A DNA stretch of 54,377 bases from Ectocarpus siliculosus (Eukaryota > Sar > Phaeophyceae > Ectocarpales > Ectocarpaceae). A program made the position numbers and the translations under genes. The notes beneath the pieces were generated by a model. It saw only the letters and a list, made by a program, of their open reading frames with translations. It had not been told where the DNA came from and searched no databases. Location: contig FN649754.1 of the NCBI GenBank assembly GCA_000310025.1, positions 517,145 through 571,521 of the forward strand, read 5' to 3'. This document shows positions 12,901 to 24,600 of the stretch, one piece after another. Position 1 is the stretch's first letter; each line of letters starts with the position of its first letter.

Positions 12901-13974
12901 AGAAAATAACGGCGGGTGCAAGAGATGCACCTATCCAAAAGGGGTTGGGCAACATCCAAAACTCGTTTTCTCGTCGTCCATCACTCTCCGTCCTGCCTCC
13001 GGTAGATCGAGGGCGACAGCGGTAGAGCACGTCGCTGGATGCTGCAGACAGGGCTAGTTCTGCGACGTGTTCGTCGCTTCGTCGAGTCTGTGGCACAAAA
13101 TAGTCTACGCCATTGAATGTCCAACGCAGCTACCATTATTTACTACGCAGGGAGACCGTGAAAGCAGGAGCTATTTTTTCTCCACCATCCCACCAAGATT
13201 CCACCCGTGATACTTGCCTTCATCGTTCGCAAGTGAAAGGTTCTGCAGTCTCTGACCACGTCTACTACGCGCTTGCCACTTCAAATACGAATCCTCACTC
13301 CCGCGGAGACATTCGAATCCAAATGCTAGACGAGGTTTCTATGAGTTTACTACCTGACCCACCGGGCCGACCGGCTATACGTCAGCATTGTGAAATTTTT
13401 CTGGTTTGGTCCAGATCGCCCCACCCATTCATCTATCATGTTCTCTAACCAGTCTTGTGTAGGAACCTGGCGTGTAGGCTACCCATCTATGCGCGATCAC
13501 GCCTATCGGTCACCCGCTAAGCGAAGAACACTTCCTTAGGCACGAGAAGTGTAATGTGGGGTGCGCTCAATATTCTTGCTCACCTTGCCTTGCAATGCCA
13601 ACCTCTCCCCACCACGTGTTCCATGCCCCGTCCTCTCGTCGGCCTACAAGTACTTCCGGGCATGCGGCGCTGATGTCAATGGTACCAACAGAAATTTCGC
13701 TGATATCATCGGTACGACGTCACCACTCCCAGCGTCTTCGTAATCACCCTCGCCCAGTTCAGTTTTGAAAACCAAGGTGATACACACGTTGCGTCCGCAC
13801 GCTACGAACTTATGCAGTGCTCAACATTTTGATCAAACCTAAGAAGGTCTTCACTTGAGCACCTTTCGTGAGGCCGAGTGAGAACTACACTAAAACCTAG
13901 ATGGCGGCCAGAACTACGTACCCCAGCCTCATCGGCCAAAACTATGAGTTCCTAAGTGCGGCCGCTATCTGGAT
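9928..13974. other. Intergenic region without a supported gene
   Basis: No open frame here has recognisable domain content or clean exon boundaries. A segment near 11780-11866 resembles 2308-2390 (ACCACGGGT...GAG.AAACGGCACAA and GCGCTGAT), so there is at least one dispersed repeat. The 3' ends of the flanking convergent genes presumably lie at its two edges. A small gene could still be hidden. Confidence 0.5.
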
Positions 13975-16900
13975 TCACTCTTTTTCCACCCCGTTGGGCC
14001 TGGACTTGATAATCTCCACGGTGGTCGACTTGGCCATCTCAAGCGCCCAGTCAGACTTGAGCGTTTCGGTCAACGCCCACACCTGTGCGCAAGCAGCGTT
14101 TACCTGTCAGAAATGCTCTTCTCGTATGCAATGCACCCAAAAGGTGTAGACTGGCGCCCGAATCGATGGGAACGATAGCAACAGCAGCTACACGATTTCT
14201 TCTTCAACACGAGGCGTGTGTGAAAAGGTTTCCTGGGTGTGTATACCCGCGCTTGATATAAGTCGACGCAGGGTGCATACCGAGTACTGGGTACACAGAG
14301 AACACATTCAAGTGTTTGTGGTGTGAAATCACAAGCCTCCACAAAAGACGAATACCTACGTGTCAGGGACTGCAGCGTTTTCTGCCGACGACCATTACAC
14401 CCATGCAGGGATGCAACAGCTTACCATAGCGTCCGTTATTTGTTGAGACCCCAGCGGAAGGCTAGCTGCCAAGCCCCTTGAAGATGACGGGTCTAGGATC
14501 CCTGGCTCTCGGATAGCCCATGCCACCAGCCAGATCGTCGCTAACTCGGTCTGAAATAGGGCGACGCCGCGCAAACCATGAGCGATGCGAATGCCAAACA
14601 AAGAGCGGATAGAAGGGTATATTGAATCAGCACAAACATTCTACTTCCAACCACGTCTTTTTTCAACTTCATATGCATCACAATCTACGCGTAACATACG
14701 CACGAAGGACAGACGAATGTCGGTTTGGTGCGGTCATCGTGGCGGTATCTCAGTAAGAGACAAAACGAGCGGAAGGTAATCGCTGATGTAGACTTATGTC
14801 CTTGCCCGCCAAATAATCGCATGCGGCACACGGCCCTTCCGCGTTCATCTATGAAATGCGCGAAACCATTGCTCTTGGCAAAATCTAGCATAGTTCGGAT
14901 GGGAGACGGTTTGTTGGTACGCGCGACTCCATCGTGTCGGCACAATCGCAATGATTCGTACTCTTACGACCTCGTTCAGACTTTGAAGCCACATGCCTCT
15001 GCAAAGCCCAATGACTGGAAGGCCTCCATCCCCATTTTACTGGGCTATTCTCCGGACACGAGCAACAAGTACCTCCACCGCCGTAGCATGTGCTGATATC
15101 ACAGCTGCCGTAAGCAGTCCACAACGAACAAACGTATACGACACAAGATAAGACACCCCCTGGACTGGTTCTGAAAGCTCGATTTTTCAACAGCAGCAAC
15201 AGCCGCAGGGCCGAAAACGGCGGCGTTGAAGCCGTCTGGTCTAGAGCTCTCTGAAAACGTATCCTTTCGTCTACGCATTCTCTTCATCGTGGAGTAGTCG
15301 AGCTTTGCAAATCGGTCTAGGGGGTGTGTTATCTTGTGTCATATACCGTACATGCTTGCCGCCATCCCATGATGGTTCACCTGTTCAAGCCGGACGAGGT
15401 AAGCGCAAAGCTTGGCGGCCTCCGCATCCATCCAGTCAGTTTCCGACAAGAGCCACCTTATCAAGGGTATCGTCAGCGTCAACGACGACTGGTACGTGTA
15501 GTCCAACCCTACGGCGTTGTAGATGAGATGCCGGATGCCGGTGGAGAGGGCCGGGTCCTGCCGCACACGGAGCAGCACAGCAACGGCGGTAGCAGAAGGC
15601 ACGTGGAAACACGTACAAGCAGCGACGAAACGCAAGAGCGTTAAGGTCAGCATGCAGCAGGAACAGCACCACAATCAGTAGTCCTCATCGGAGTCGATGG
15701 CATTGGAGATGATACTTTGGAAAAGCGTCGTCGAGGAGCAGGAAGCGCACAAGTGATGGTAATGAAGGTGTCCCTTTGGCGGATGGAATGGGGTGCGCCA
15801 CAGCAGTGTTTACTGTTCCGCCAACAGCCTACGGCAGTTGCCTATCGTCGAGTGCTGTCGCTAAAGCCGGTATGTGCACCAACAACAGACCGGTGCCTCT
15901 CAGCGGTACCGGTACGATTCAGCGTAGTTAGCTTGATGGCTCTCTGTATCACACGATTTTATTTGAACCACAGGCACCATGCAGAGTACACGACGCCCTG
16001 ATGGGTAGTCCCTGTGCCACATGATTTACGTAGTGCTACAGCCGCACCGGACTAATCCACCGGCAATACCAACTGTAACGCCAGACCCAAGAGAACTCCA
16101 GGTCCGCAAACCCACGGTGTTACATCTACTATTGTCGTGGAAGAGTGGAAGAGTGGGCGTGAGATGGTCTGACGCTAGAACACGCCCTCGTGAACCCAGA
16201 CGATGCACTTCAAGTAGCGTTCCCCTCACTCATTTCGTTTATTTCCACAAAGGCAGATTCTGGCTGACGTGAGGTCTTGCCTCTCCAACGCAAGAGCTCG
16301 GATGATGCTGAGTCACACAGAATAACCCTTCTCCCTGATACAAATGCTTTCAATATACTGCGAGAGGCCATATCAGTTCTTCCTTCAAGCACTACCTTGC
16401 TAGGTACAACATGCAGGGCGGCCATGCTTGACACTACGCGCGGCGAACAGGAACATAAACACCATCATACATTGTATGGGTTTTCAAGACTCGCGATAAG
16501 AACAAAGGTGAAATATCAGAGTAGGTGGTACCAGATGCCTTGAAACGGCCGTACAAAGGAAAAGGCAGTTTTGTGGGCAAGCCTCACCTTGAACACCGAC
16601 TCGAGCATGTGCCCCATCTGTCCCGGCAACTCCGGCTCGCGCATCACCTAAACTCAACGAGGAAAGCGACACAACAGGAAACAGAAAGCGCGTTCCTGGC
16701 GGGCGAAAAAAAAGCACGGGATCCGCTCTACAAGGGGCACTCCAAGAAGTGCTATCGTATGTATCGCCTTCTCGAAATGCGAAAGCTGCCGAAGCAATGG
16801 TGCCGGGAATGATGAACAAAATATGGCTCAAAATTGCGGCATGGGCGATCAGTACCAGACGTGGAACCAAGACTGCGTTCGTGTCGGCGGCCACGACGGG

Positions 16901-19900
16901 AGGACTCCTTCATCGGGACTCAAGAAATACAAACAATGCGGCAGGACCTGTGCCGGGTATCGCCCCGCACGACAAGCCTGCGCGAAAGGTCTCTGCTACC
17001 AAAATTACGACGTCTCCGTCCTACCTATCCTACCAGTACGCCATTGGCACTGTCCCTGTCTCGCATGATTAGACTTTCGAATGGGCACCGACGACGCAAA
17101 GCAACAAAACACGTTGGGAATATTTCACCAGGATGTGATCGGGGACGACCTGCACCACAAAACCGCAATGATCAAGCCCTTGATGTCGTAACGTCTACTA
17201 CAAGCTGAAGAAAATCGCCGTGGAAATGGTATGCATCCCCAGGAGCTGCTCCGCCCAAACGCATACCTCCATGAGAAAGTCTTTGGCGAAGGCTTCCGTC
17301 GCTGACTTTTGATATCGTAGCTCTTCGGCGGCAGCGTTGGCCAACTGACTCTTCACGAAAACCTGGGAAGAGAGGGAATGCGATGGAAGCGTTGAAGAAA
17401 ACGGTTTCCATGCATCGTACAAGCTTACCCAGCATCACACGCCGCATCATGTGCTACAATATGAATTATCTGGTCCGTAGTGCTCGATGAAACCGAAGAG
17501 TAGACATCCTTATGTCATAGACAACCTGCAAACTTGTACCCTGCACAGGCTGTGCAGCGCTGGGCAATGGAAACTTCCCGAAAATCGTTCGTTAAGAAAC
17601 CCGCTTGCCCGTAGACTAATGGACACGAAGTCATCAAACGTACGAGTTCCGAAACAGCGTAACGTGTCAATTACCCCGCGGCGCATTTTGTGCTGCTCAA
17701 ATCAAATCACGAAGCACCTCCTGCCAGAGCTGTAGAGGGACGAAACGAAGATACACTAGACGCCTTAATGTTCTCTTGCGGCACTCTTAATTCGGGGCGC
17801 CCTGCCATTGCTGGCTTGCGTTTCCCCTTCCTTTACAGGAAGAGTAGAAAAAGTTCTATACCAGGTCAAACGTTGGTCCCATGAAATCTAACGTCTGTAC
17901 CTTTTTCCACAAACCATTTCGCGTCTACCCTGTTTTACGAGTTTATTGTACCATCGAGCCAGTGAAACATCGCAACGGAATCTTGAGAGTCTTGCAGTCC
18001 CTTCCTTGTCGGTAATCTCTGGCATGGTCTACAACCAAGACCACCTCCACTCCCAAACCCCACCCACCCACACCGAAAAGTTATTCATGAACCTTTCGTT
18101 GCGTTTCGTTTGTTTCGTCACACGTACCACCTCCAATCTACACCATCGACCCACTCTAAAAACAGTGCGTTTGTTTGGCGACCTCAGATGCTCTGTTAAA
18201 TCCTACTGAACACACAAAGAAGAACAATATTCCAGCGCCCAGCAACCGCATGGGAAGATAATATGCAACAACAGTAACTCGCAAAGAGTCACGCCTTGAG
18301 GCCGTCCTCATGTGCGACCCCGGCTAGTGCATCAAAAATTGTACCCCGAAAGGTGAGAGAACCGCCATCCAGAAAAAAAATTGCACGACAAAAAAAAAAA
18401 AGAGGCACGCGCGAACTTTCACCTGCACAGCATGCATTCCTTCCTCCTTCAGTATCGCCAAGGCCAGCTCCTGCGTGCTCTCTTCCACGTCCAGCGCAGA
18501 CATGAGCTCTCGGAACTTGTTCGCTGCGAGCTTGGTGTCGGAGTACCATTCCACGCCTTTGTGTTCGAACTCCGACTCGAGCTCGTCTATGGTCTCGCTC
18601 ATCACCTTCGCCGTGTGCTGCCTGGGAATTTCGTGTGAAGCGGACACGTACAGAATCGATCGGCTTACACACGGCCTGTTTTGCCCTGCAGAGGCAGACT
18701 CCGGGGACTATTGGTTGGGAATGACGCCCAAGACGGGAGACGTGCGTAGCCATGCATGCTCCGTGGCCCTTCTACCACCGCCAAGATTCGGCTACCAACA
18801 CTTCAGAGGGAAAAAACAGTAATGGTAGATAGTAGCGCAGGAGACGCAACAGAGGGGAGCTTGAAAAACCAGCGTACCGAATGGAGCAGACACCAACTAC
18901 CCATGCAAACTCTTAGCAGAAGGAAGCTGAGTTCTGGTTCATAGCACGCGACACCCTAGACCATGTCCGACATGCACAGCAAACGGTGACATCAAAGTCA
19001 GACCTACAATGGCGCATTTTCACCTTTGAAGAGCGGCTTGGAGTTTCTTCGTGGAACCGTCGCTATCCGGCAAAACCAGGGGGACATTTGGGAAGCTCCT
19101 TCGCTGATGGCGTTGGTGGACCGTTTATCCACGCGTGTCGGACCATATCATGAGAGTTTGGTACCGTTGCCCGAGGATGGTGGTCGAATTCAAGGATGTT
19201 CCCATACACACCAACATCATCAGAGTTCGATACCGTTGCCCAAGGATGGTGGTCGAATTCAATGATGTTCCCACACACAAGAGGGAAGGGCGATGGAAAA
19301 CCGATGCTCAGCAATCAGCGTTAGGTCGCAAGTGGGAACGAAAACACTGCAAGGATCGGAAAATAACGAAATATACAAAATCGATGACACCAAGAGCTTT
19401 CAAGGTGCTGTGTACCAAACGAAAGGGTCGGAGGGAGAGCAGAAGTCGGCAAGGGTTCAGGTGACGTCTGGCGAGCAACGTCATTCACGAATTTACCCGC
19501 CCGGACTTCGCATGCGTCTTGGGTAATTTGCAAGTTACCTCGTTCTCGCGGGCGCATCTAGTAGTAAGAACTGAGGCTCGCGGCAACAAAGTTAAGACAC
19601 TTGGGGGGTCTTCAACCGTTCAGGTCGAAGGAAATATGCATCACAGCAGAAATCAGCATCATGGAGCGTTCGTTATGTTCTCTTTGGAAGCCGAAAACTA
19701 AAACCACTAGACTAGTAAGCGCAGACAATTTGTCTATTTCGGCTTCTAGACTTCGCCAACTGCGCTCGCATTCACCGCAGCAGGAAAGGGCCCGGATAAA
19801 ACTGCTCGCGGGCGCACATCGACTCCCTGGCACACAGCAACAAAAAATAAAGCGTAGATGTGGACACCCTCACACCTTGTGCAGTATCGAAGGGTCCCTG

Positions 19901-21394
19901 GGGACGCACGCGCCGGTAACGCTCCGCCCGACGAAAACGCAAGAATCCTCCGCGTTACAATCGTCCCTGTCGTAGACAAGAGGAGAGAGACGGAGGCAGA
20001 ATGGTTGCCATGCTGACGACAGATATCGCGTGCCAGGACTAAGAGATTTCGCCCACAGCTGCTGTGTAGCGGCCTATCAAAACACGCACTGTAAACCGTA
20101 GGTGGCACGAGATACCGCACCCCCCGGACCGATTTTCAAAGCTCGATTACGCCAGAGTGCCCAAAATGGCGGCGTTTGAACCGCCTCGTCGAGAGCTTTC
20201 CGAAAACCTATCATTTGATTTTGGCATCGTCTTCGTCGTGGAGTAGTCGAGCTTTGAAAATCGGCCCAGGGGGTGTGGCATCTTGTCTCACATACGGCAG
20301 TGGCCCCACGTGACCCGACTTCGGCAAGGGGTGGTACAAGACTAGCAGTGGCAGCCTGTCGTGTAGTCTTCCGGTCACACCCTCGCCGGTGCGCTGCCTG
20401 TCGTAATTCCCATCCCGGCGCTCCGTCTCGCCTACAAACGGCGTGTGTTGTCATCGGTACCGTTTATGTACAGCAGTAGGCATTTCCTTGCCGTGGTGTA
20501 CGTAAAATACCATACCCCGCTTGGATGGATCGATTTATAAATTTCGAACTACTCCACACGACAACGAGGACACACCACAGCAGTCAAACGGATGTATGGT
20601 CGGAATTAGCTCTCGACGAGACCGTTCCAACGCCGCCATTTTCGGCACCGACGCTGATATGTACTCCCCAAACCTAAAAACAATTAATTAAATCAAACAC
20701 CCCCATATATATGATTGGTCGCCCGCCGTTCCATGCACCGCAGGAGTCAAGGTATTGTACAGAGTTAAAGACCTCCTTGCTGAAGAGCAATCGAGCTTTG
20801 AAATTGGGTCAAGGGGGTGTGGGCTATGGTAAGATGGCGGCCGACATGTAGCATCGGCGTTTCAATTCATGGAATGAATGTCTTGTGTGTTGTAGCAAAA
20901 CTCGGCACCGTATCTAGCACGGCATCGGGTCTAGCAGCAGCCAACGCAGCTAGAGCAACTCTCCCAGCGCGGGGGGCAACGTTTTCCTAAACTACAAGAT
21001 ATGCCAGGGGGTTGGTGTAAGCAGTCGATTGTATCTTGGACGGATTCATCGGCTCGTATGAACATCGGGTAAGCACGGCAATGCTTCTTTTGTGAACACA
21101 ACACTACTGCTGCTGTTGCATTACCACACACTCTCACTTGCGGTGAGCGTAGCTCATCCTCCACTTGAGCGTGTTGAACTCGGCGCATGGGTTCACGGGT
21201 TCTTCCTCCTCTTCGCTCCTCTCTCGCTTTCGCCGGTTAGTACCCCGCGGACTACTGCCTCCGTCTTCGCTGATTGAGCAACTTAGAGGTGTCAGACTGT
21301 TTTGCACCGCAGACACCGCAATGGCGCAGGACGCCAGTGCAGACGCGTTTGAGGCAAGGGCACGGCACAGGCGTCGACCAGCCATCGTCATCAC
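13975..21394 (-). CDS. Unknown protein with mitochondrial-type N-terminus, seven exons
   Basis: Exons on the minus strand: 21394-21138, 18621-18423, 17362-17267, 16647-16588, 15557-15381, 14550-14425 and 14082-13975 (stop TGA). All are GT-AG; the first junction is phase 2 and the rest are phase 0. The model gives about 340 residues. The start MMTMAGRRLCRALASNASAL is rich in Arg, Ala and Ser with no acid, typical of a mitochondrial presequence. An acidic/basic patch (RKRERSEEEEE) follows, then mainly alpha-helical sequence with LDVEESTQELALAILKEEGM, LSTGIRHLIYNAVGLDYTYQ and LIRWLLSETDWMDAEAAKL, ending in VEIIKSRPNGVEKE. I recognise no family. Length periodicity, phase consistency and peptide continuity argue strongly that it is real. 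Introns are long: the first is 2.5 kb and holds two MITE-like elements. Confidence 0.65.
15134..15346 (+). mobile_element. MITE-like element, copy C, complete (intronic)
   Basis: Left end GTATACGACACAAGATAAGA with ACACCCCCTGGACTGGTTCT; right end TTGCAAATCGGTCTAGGGGG then TGTGTTATCTTGTGTCATAT, the inverse of the left. The core contains CCGAAAACGGCGGCGTTGAA. It lies in the intron between exons 14425-14550 and 15381-15557 of the minus-strand unknown gene. This is one of the best-preserved copies. Confidence 0.8.
19145..19281. repeat. Two-copy tandem repeat, ~67-bp unit, intronic
   Basis: AGGATGGTGGTCGAATTCAA occurs twice 67 bases apart, each preceded by TACCGTTGCCC and followed by GATGTTCCCA. 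It lies in the first intron of the minus-strand unknown gene. Confidence 0.9.
20098..20297 (+). mobile_element. MITE-like element, copy D, complete (intronic)
   Basis: Left end GAGATACCGCACCCCCCGGA followed by CCGATTTTCAAAGCTCGATT; right end AGTCGAGCTTTGAAAATCGG followed by CCCAGGGGGTGTGGCATCTT. The two ends are near-perfect inverted repeats of about 45 bases. The core includes AAAATGGCGGCGTTTGAACC and CTCGTCGAGAGCTTTCCGAA. It lies in intron 1 (18622-21137) of the minus-strand unknown gene. Confidence 0.85.
20498..20833 (-). mobile_element. MITE-like element, copy E, reversed and longer (intronic)
   Basis: Ends are ATACCATACCCCGCTTGGAT and CAATCGAGCTTTGAAATTGG then GTCAAGGGGGTGTGG. The family core appears inverted (AGCTCTCGACGAGACCGTTC, then GCCGCCATTTTCGGC). 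At ~335 bp it is longer than the others because of an AT-rich insertion around 20680-20770. It is in the same 2.5-kb intron as copy D. Confidence 0.75.
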
Positions 21395-21641
21395 GTCCTT
21401 GTGTGGGCGTCACGGTGCGATGTGTCGGACATGTCAGATGTCGGCGGGGGGATTTCAGCCGACACGTATCTGGTTTTTCGATTATGCGGAGCCCCCGGGG
21501 CCAAGCACTTGCTTCCTTGAACACGCCACGCTCGCGGCTCGTGCAGCAGGCACGTGTCACACACCCACCACAACTCCCGCTACCAACATCTAGGGCCTCC
21601 CCTAAGCTCTTCAGGACGAAGGCTACCATAGACCTTGAGCC
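21395..21641. promoter_or_regulatory. Probable bidirectional promoter between divergent genes
   Basis: Only 247 bases separate the start codon of the minus-strand mitochondrial-type protein (21394) from that of the plus-strand zinc-ribbon protein (21642). Both 5' UTRs and core promoters must fit here or overlap upstream exons. I see no obvious TATA box. This is inferred from gene arrangement alone. Confidence 0.5.
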
Positions 21642-24600
21642 ATGCCGAAGAGGAGAAGCTTCGCCATGGTGGCGTGCACCACGGCCGTTGCTGCCTTGAT
21701 GTCAATGCAATCAAGCACCGCCTTCGTACCGACCACAACCCTCGCGTCGCCTCCGGCTGCGTTGCATAGCAGCCGCATACCAGTAGGCAGGAGTCGCGGC
21801 CACGTATCGCAGTTCCAGCCTGGCTCGGACCCCATCGGTTACAAGGTCGGGTTGGAGAGGAGAGCGCCAGCACTACCGCTGTCCCGTGCGGGGCGGCGAT
21901 CCAGCAGACGGAGCCAGGCAACAGCCATGGTGTTCGGGGGCGGCGGGGGCGGTGGACGCGGAGGAGGAGGATTTCGGCTTGACCCCGGAACCATAGCCAC
22001 CATCGGCTTCGGGCTTCTTTTCGTGTTCGCCCCCGGGGTCATCTTCGGCGCGTTCAACACGCTGTTCTTGGTGAGAGTCAAATGATGCATGAACATGACA
22101 ACCTCTCCAACTTTGCTGCAGACCTGCGGACACCGGGCGTGGTCGCTTTCGCGCGTTGTTGGAGCGCGCACGTGGCAACCGTGAGGGGGGTGGAAGGACC
22201 TGTATTTGCGCCTGTTTGACCTCTTGTACCCATGAAGTAGTTTCCTACCAGGAGCATCACCAGGCCGTTGTTCATAGGTGCTGCTGCAGCAGGTTTTTCG
22301 ACTGTTCGACGGATTTCGGTAGTACGGTCTGTGTGGCCCCCACCAAGGCCTGTGGGCTGCTGCAATTGGGCTGTTGACTGCAATAGCTTGCCTGACACCT
22401 CTTTTTAGCCTCAAGTAGAAGCTACATGTTGTCCGATCAGGGAACCAGTTATCAACAAAAGAGCTAGTCTAGGTTGTATCTCCGGCAAGTTTTCACTCCT
22501 GCTTCCATGTTGCACATGTTGGGCACGCACCGCCGTTATTGTTGAACCCACCATATAATCGTCTGCCCAAAGTCGGAAATTGCTAATATTCACTTGAGTT
22601 TGTTTAGATGAATAAAATTCTACAGTCTACTACACAGTCCCGTTCACAGTCTCGTTTCCGACCCCCAAATATGACAGTTTCGATGGGCGGTGCCCTACAT
22701 CCAAATTAGTGTATCTACGCTTTCACCAAGTAAAAATTGAGTCCGGAGTATAAATTAGCCATCCGACACGGGAAGCGGCCAGCCAGCCCAGGCACGATCA
22801 CGGCGACGGATTAATAAACGTGTCGGAATGATGGGAGTCCGCTATCTTCCATGCGAACGCGGGCGATCGATATAAATTAAAGCAGTCCCTATACTATGCA
22901 TACTATATTGCGTTTTTGGCTTTCAGACGCACTCGTGCGCCAGTTCCTAGGTTAGCCCCGCAGCTGAATTTATACTGACTGGTGTGCCATTTAATCGAAA
23001 CACAAAAACATGTGCCTCTGTGTGACGTGCATCTACTTGTGGACCTCACTATGCGGCGTTTCATGTTTCAGCACAAACACGACATACGGCCATCGGTAGC
23101 GCCTTTGATGTGGTCGCGCACCTNNNNNNNNNNNNNNNNNNNNNNNNNNNNNNNNNNNNNNNNNNNNNNNNNNNNNNNNNNNNNNNNNNNNNNNNNNNNN
23201 NNNNNNNNNNNNNNNNNNNNNNNAAAAAAAAAAAAAGGGGGGTTTCCCCATTTTTTTTTTGCCCCCCTTTAAATTCAGGGAAATTTTGGGGTTTTTTTTT
23301 TGGGGACCTCCTTCCCCGCTTTGAAACTTCGAATAATTAGAAATAAAGTTTTAATACCCCCCCCCCCCCCCTTCCCCCAGAAGGGATTTTAAAAAATGCA
23401 TGGGATAGAAAGATTGGGGCCCCCCCCCCCCCCCCTCCTCGGCTCGCACCCGCCACTCGCCGAGTACCTCACGGCGCTTCGCTCTTCGTGATGTGAAAGC
23501 CTGGTCCGGTGAGCGTGCTCCGTCTCCCGGCTTTGCAGGGATGCCATGTCAATGGTCTAACGACTACGGCATGCACGGCTATGAGTACCACCCCTCCGCG
23601 CGTACAAGCATTCTTTCGCGAGGTCCCCTCCCGCCCCGAATCTGAAACTAACTGCTTTTGGGGCACTGCTCACCATCCTGAGTGCTTATTTATCTTGCTG
23701 CGGCCTTGTTTTGGGGCTCCGTTCTTGTATGTATTCGCATTGGTACACCACAAAGAAAGGAAGATTCTTGTTCTGAATACCACGACGGAACTGCACCTGT
23801 TCGTATGGCGAAGTTCTTTGATATCGAATTCTGTCAGGCTCAAGTTCTCAAGTGCTACGAAAGTTTAAGTGGTGGCGCGTTGTGTAGTGAAAGTGCAGAA
23901 AACAAATGGTAGATCAATCTTCTGTTTTTGATTTTGGGCAGGACATATACACAGAAAACAAATGGTACATCAATCATCTGTTTTTGATTTGGGCAGGACA
24001 TACATAAATAAATATATATGGGGTGTGTGTTTATTTTCATTACTTCCAAGTAGTTATTTTTCAGGTTTGGGGAGTACTTACGTGGAGGGATGGGGAGCAT
24101 AACTACCGCCGTAGCAAGGTTGCATTAGATGCCACACCCCCTAGACCGATTTTCAAGGCCTCATGGCACAACCAGTGTCATTTAGTGTAGTGCCGAAAAG
24201 GGCGGCGTTGGAATCGTCTCGTCGAGGGCTATCCGAAAACACATCCTCGTCATGGTGCAGTCGTAATCGACCATGAACAATTGTTGTATGCATAGGGTGT
24301 GGTATCTTGCGTATATACCCTACGGCGGAAATGCCGCAGCTGTGACCGAGGGAACTAGACCCGCCTCTTGACACCAGTCGGGTGGCATGACGGCGCCCGA
24401 GTACGAGAAAGACTTATCGTTCACAAATGAGAAGCGATTCCACACTCCGACAGAAAATCGCCTCCTCATGAACCGACCGCTCCCTTTATGCCGTTGGGGA
24501 AGTGGGTGTGGTGGCACAGTAGTTCCCCCCCAAACTCTTGGGAAGTGGAGGGGTTCTCTCCATGCGTGCGGGCACGACGTGAGTTGTTGTTTCTATCAGA

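Noticed and set aside
16823-17068. Small Cys-rich peptide frame on plus (CGRTCAGYRPARQACAKGLC)
   Set aside because: The Cys pattern is suggestive, but there is no signal peptide or splice support. It lies antisense in an intron of the minus-strand gene, and chance is as likely.
18324-18360. Alternative last exon of the minus-strand gene (DALAGVAHEDGLKA then stop)
   Set aside because: The only acceptor before it is in the wrong phase for the exon ending at 18423, whereas 17362-17267 continues in phase.
22278-22322. Short alternative last exon of the plastid protein (VLLQQVFRLFDGFR)
   Set aside because: Phase fits, but the join to 25028 restores a continuous membrane segment and a complete zinc ribbon, which is far more convincing.
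23438-23491. Exon-like peptide LGSHPPLAEYLTALRSS before a stop
   Set aside because: It lies in low-quality sequence beside the gap, with no acceptor or partner exon.
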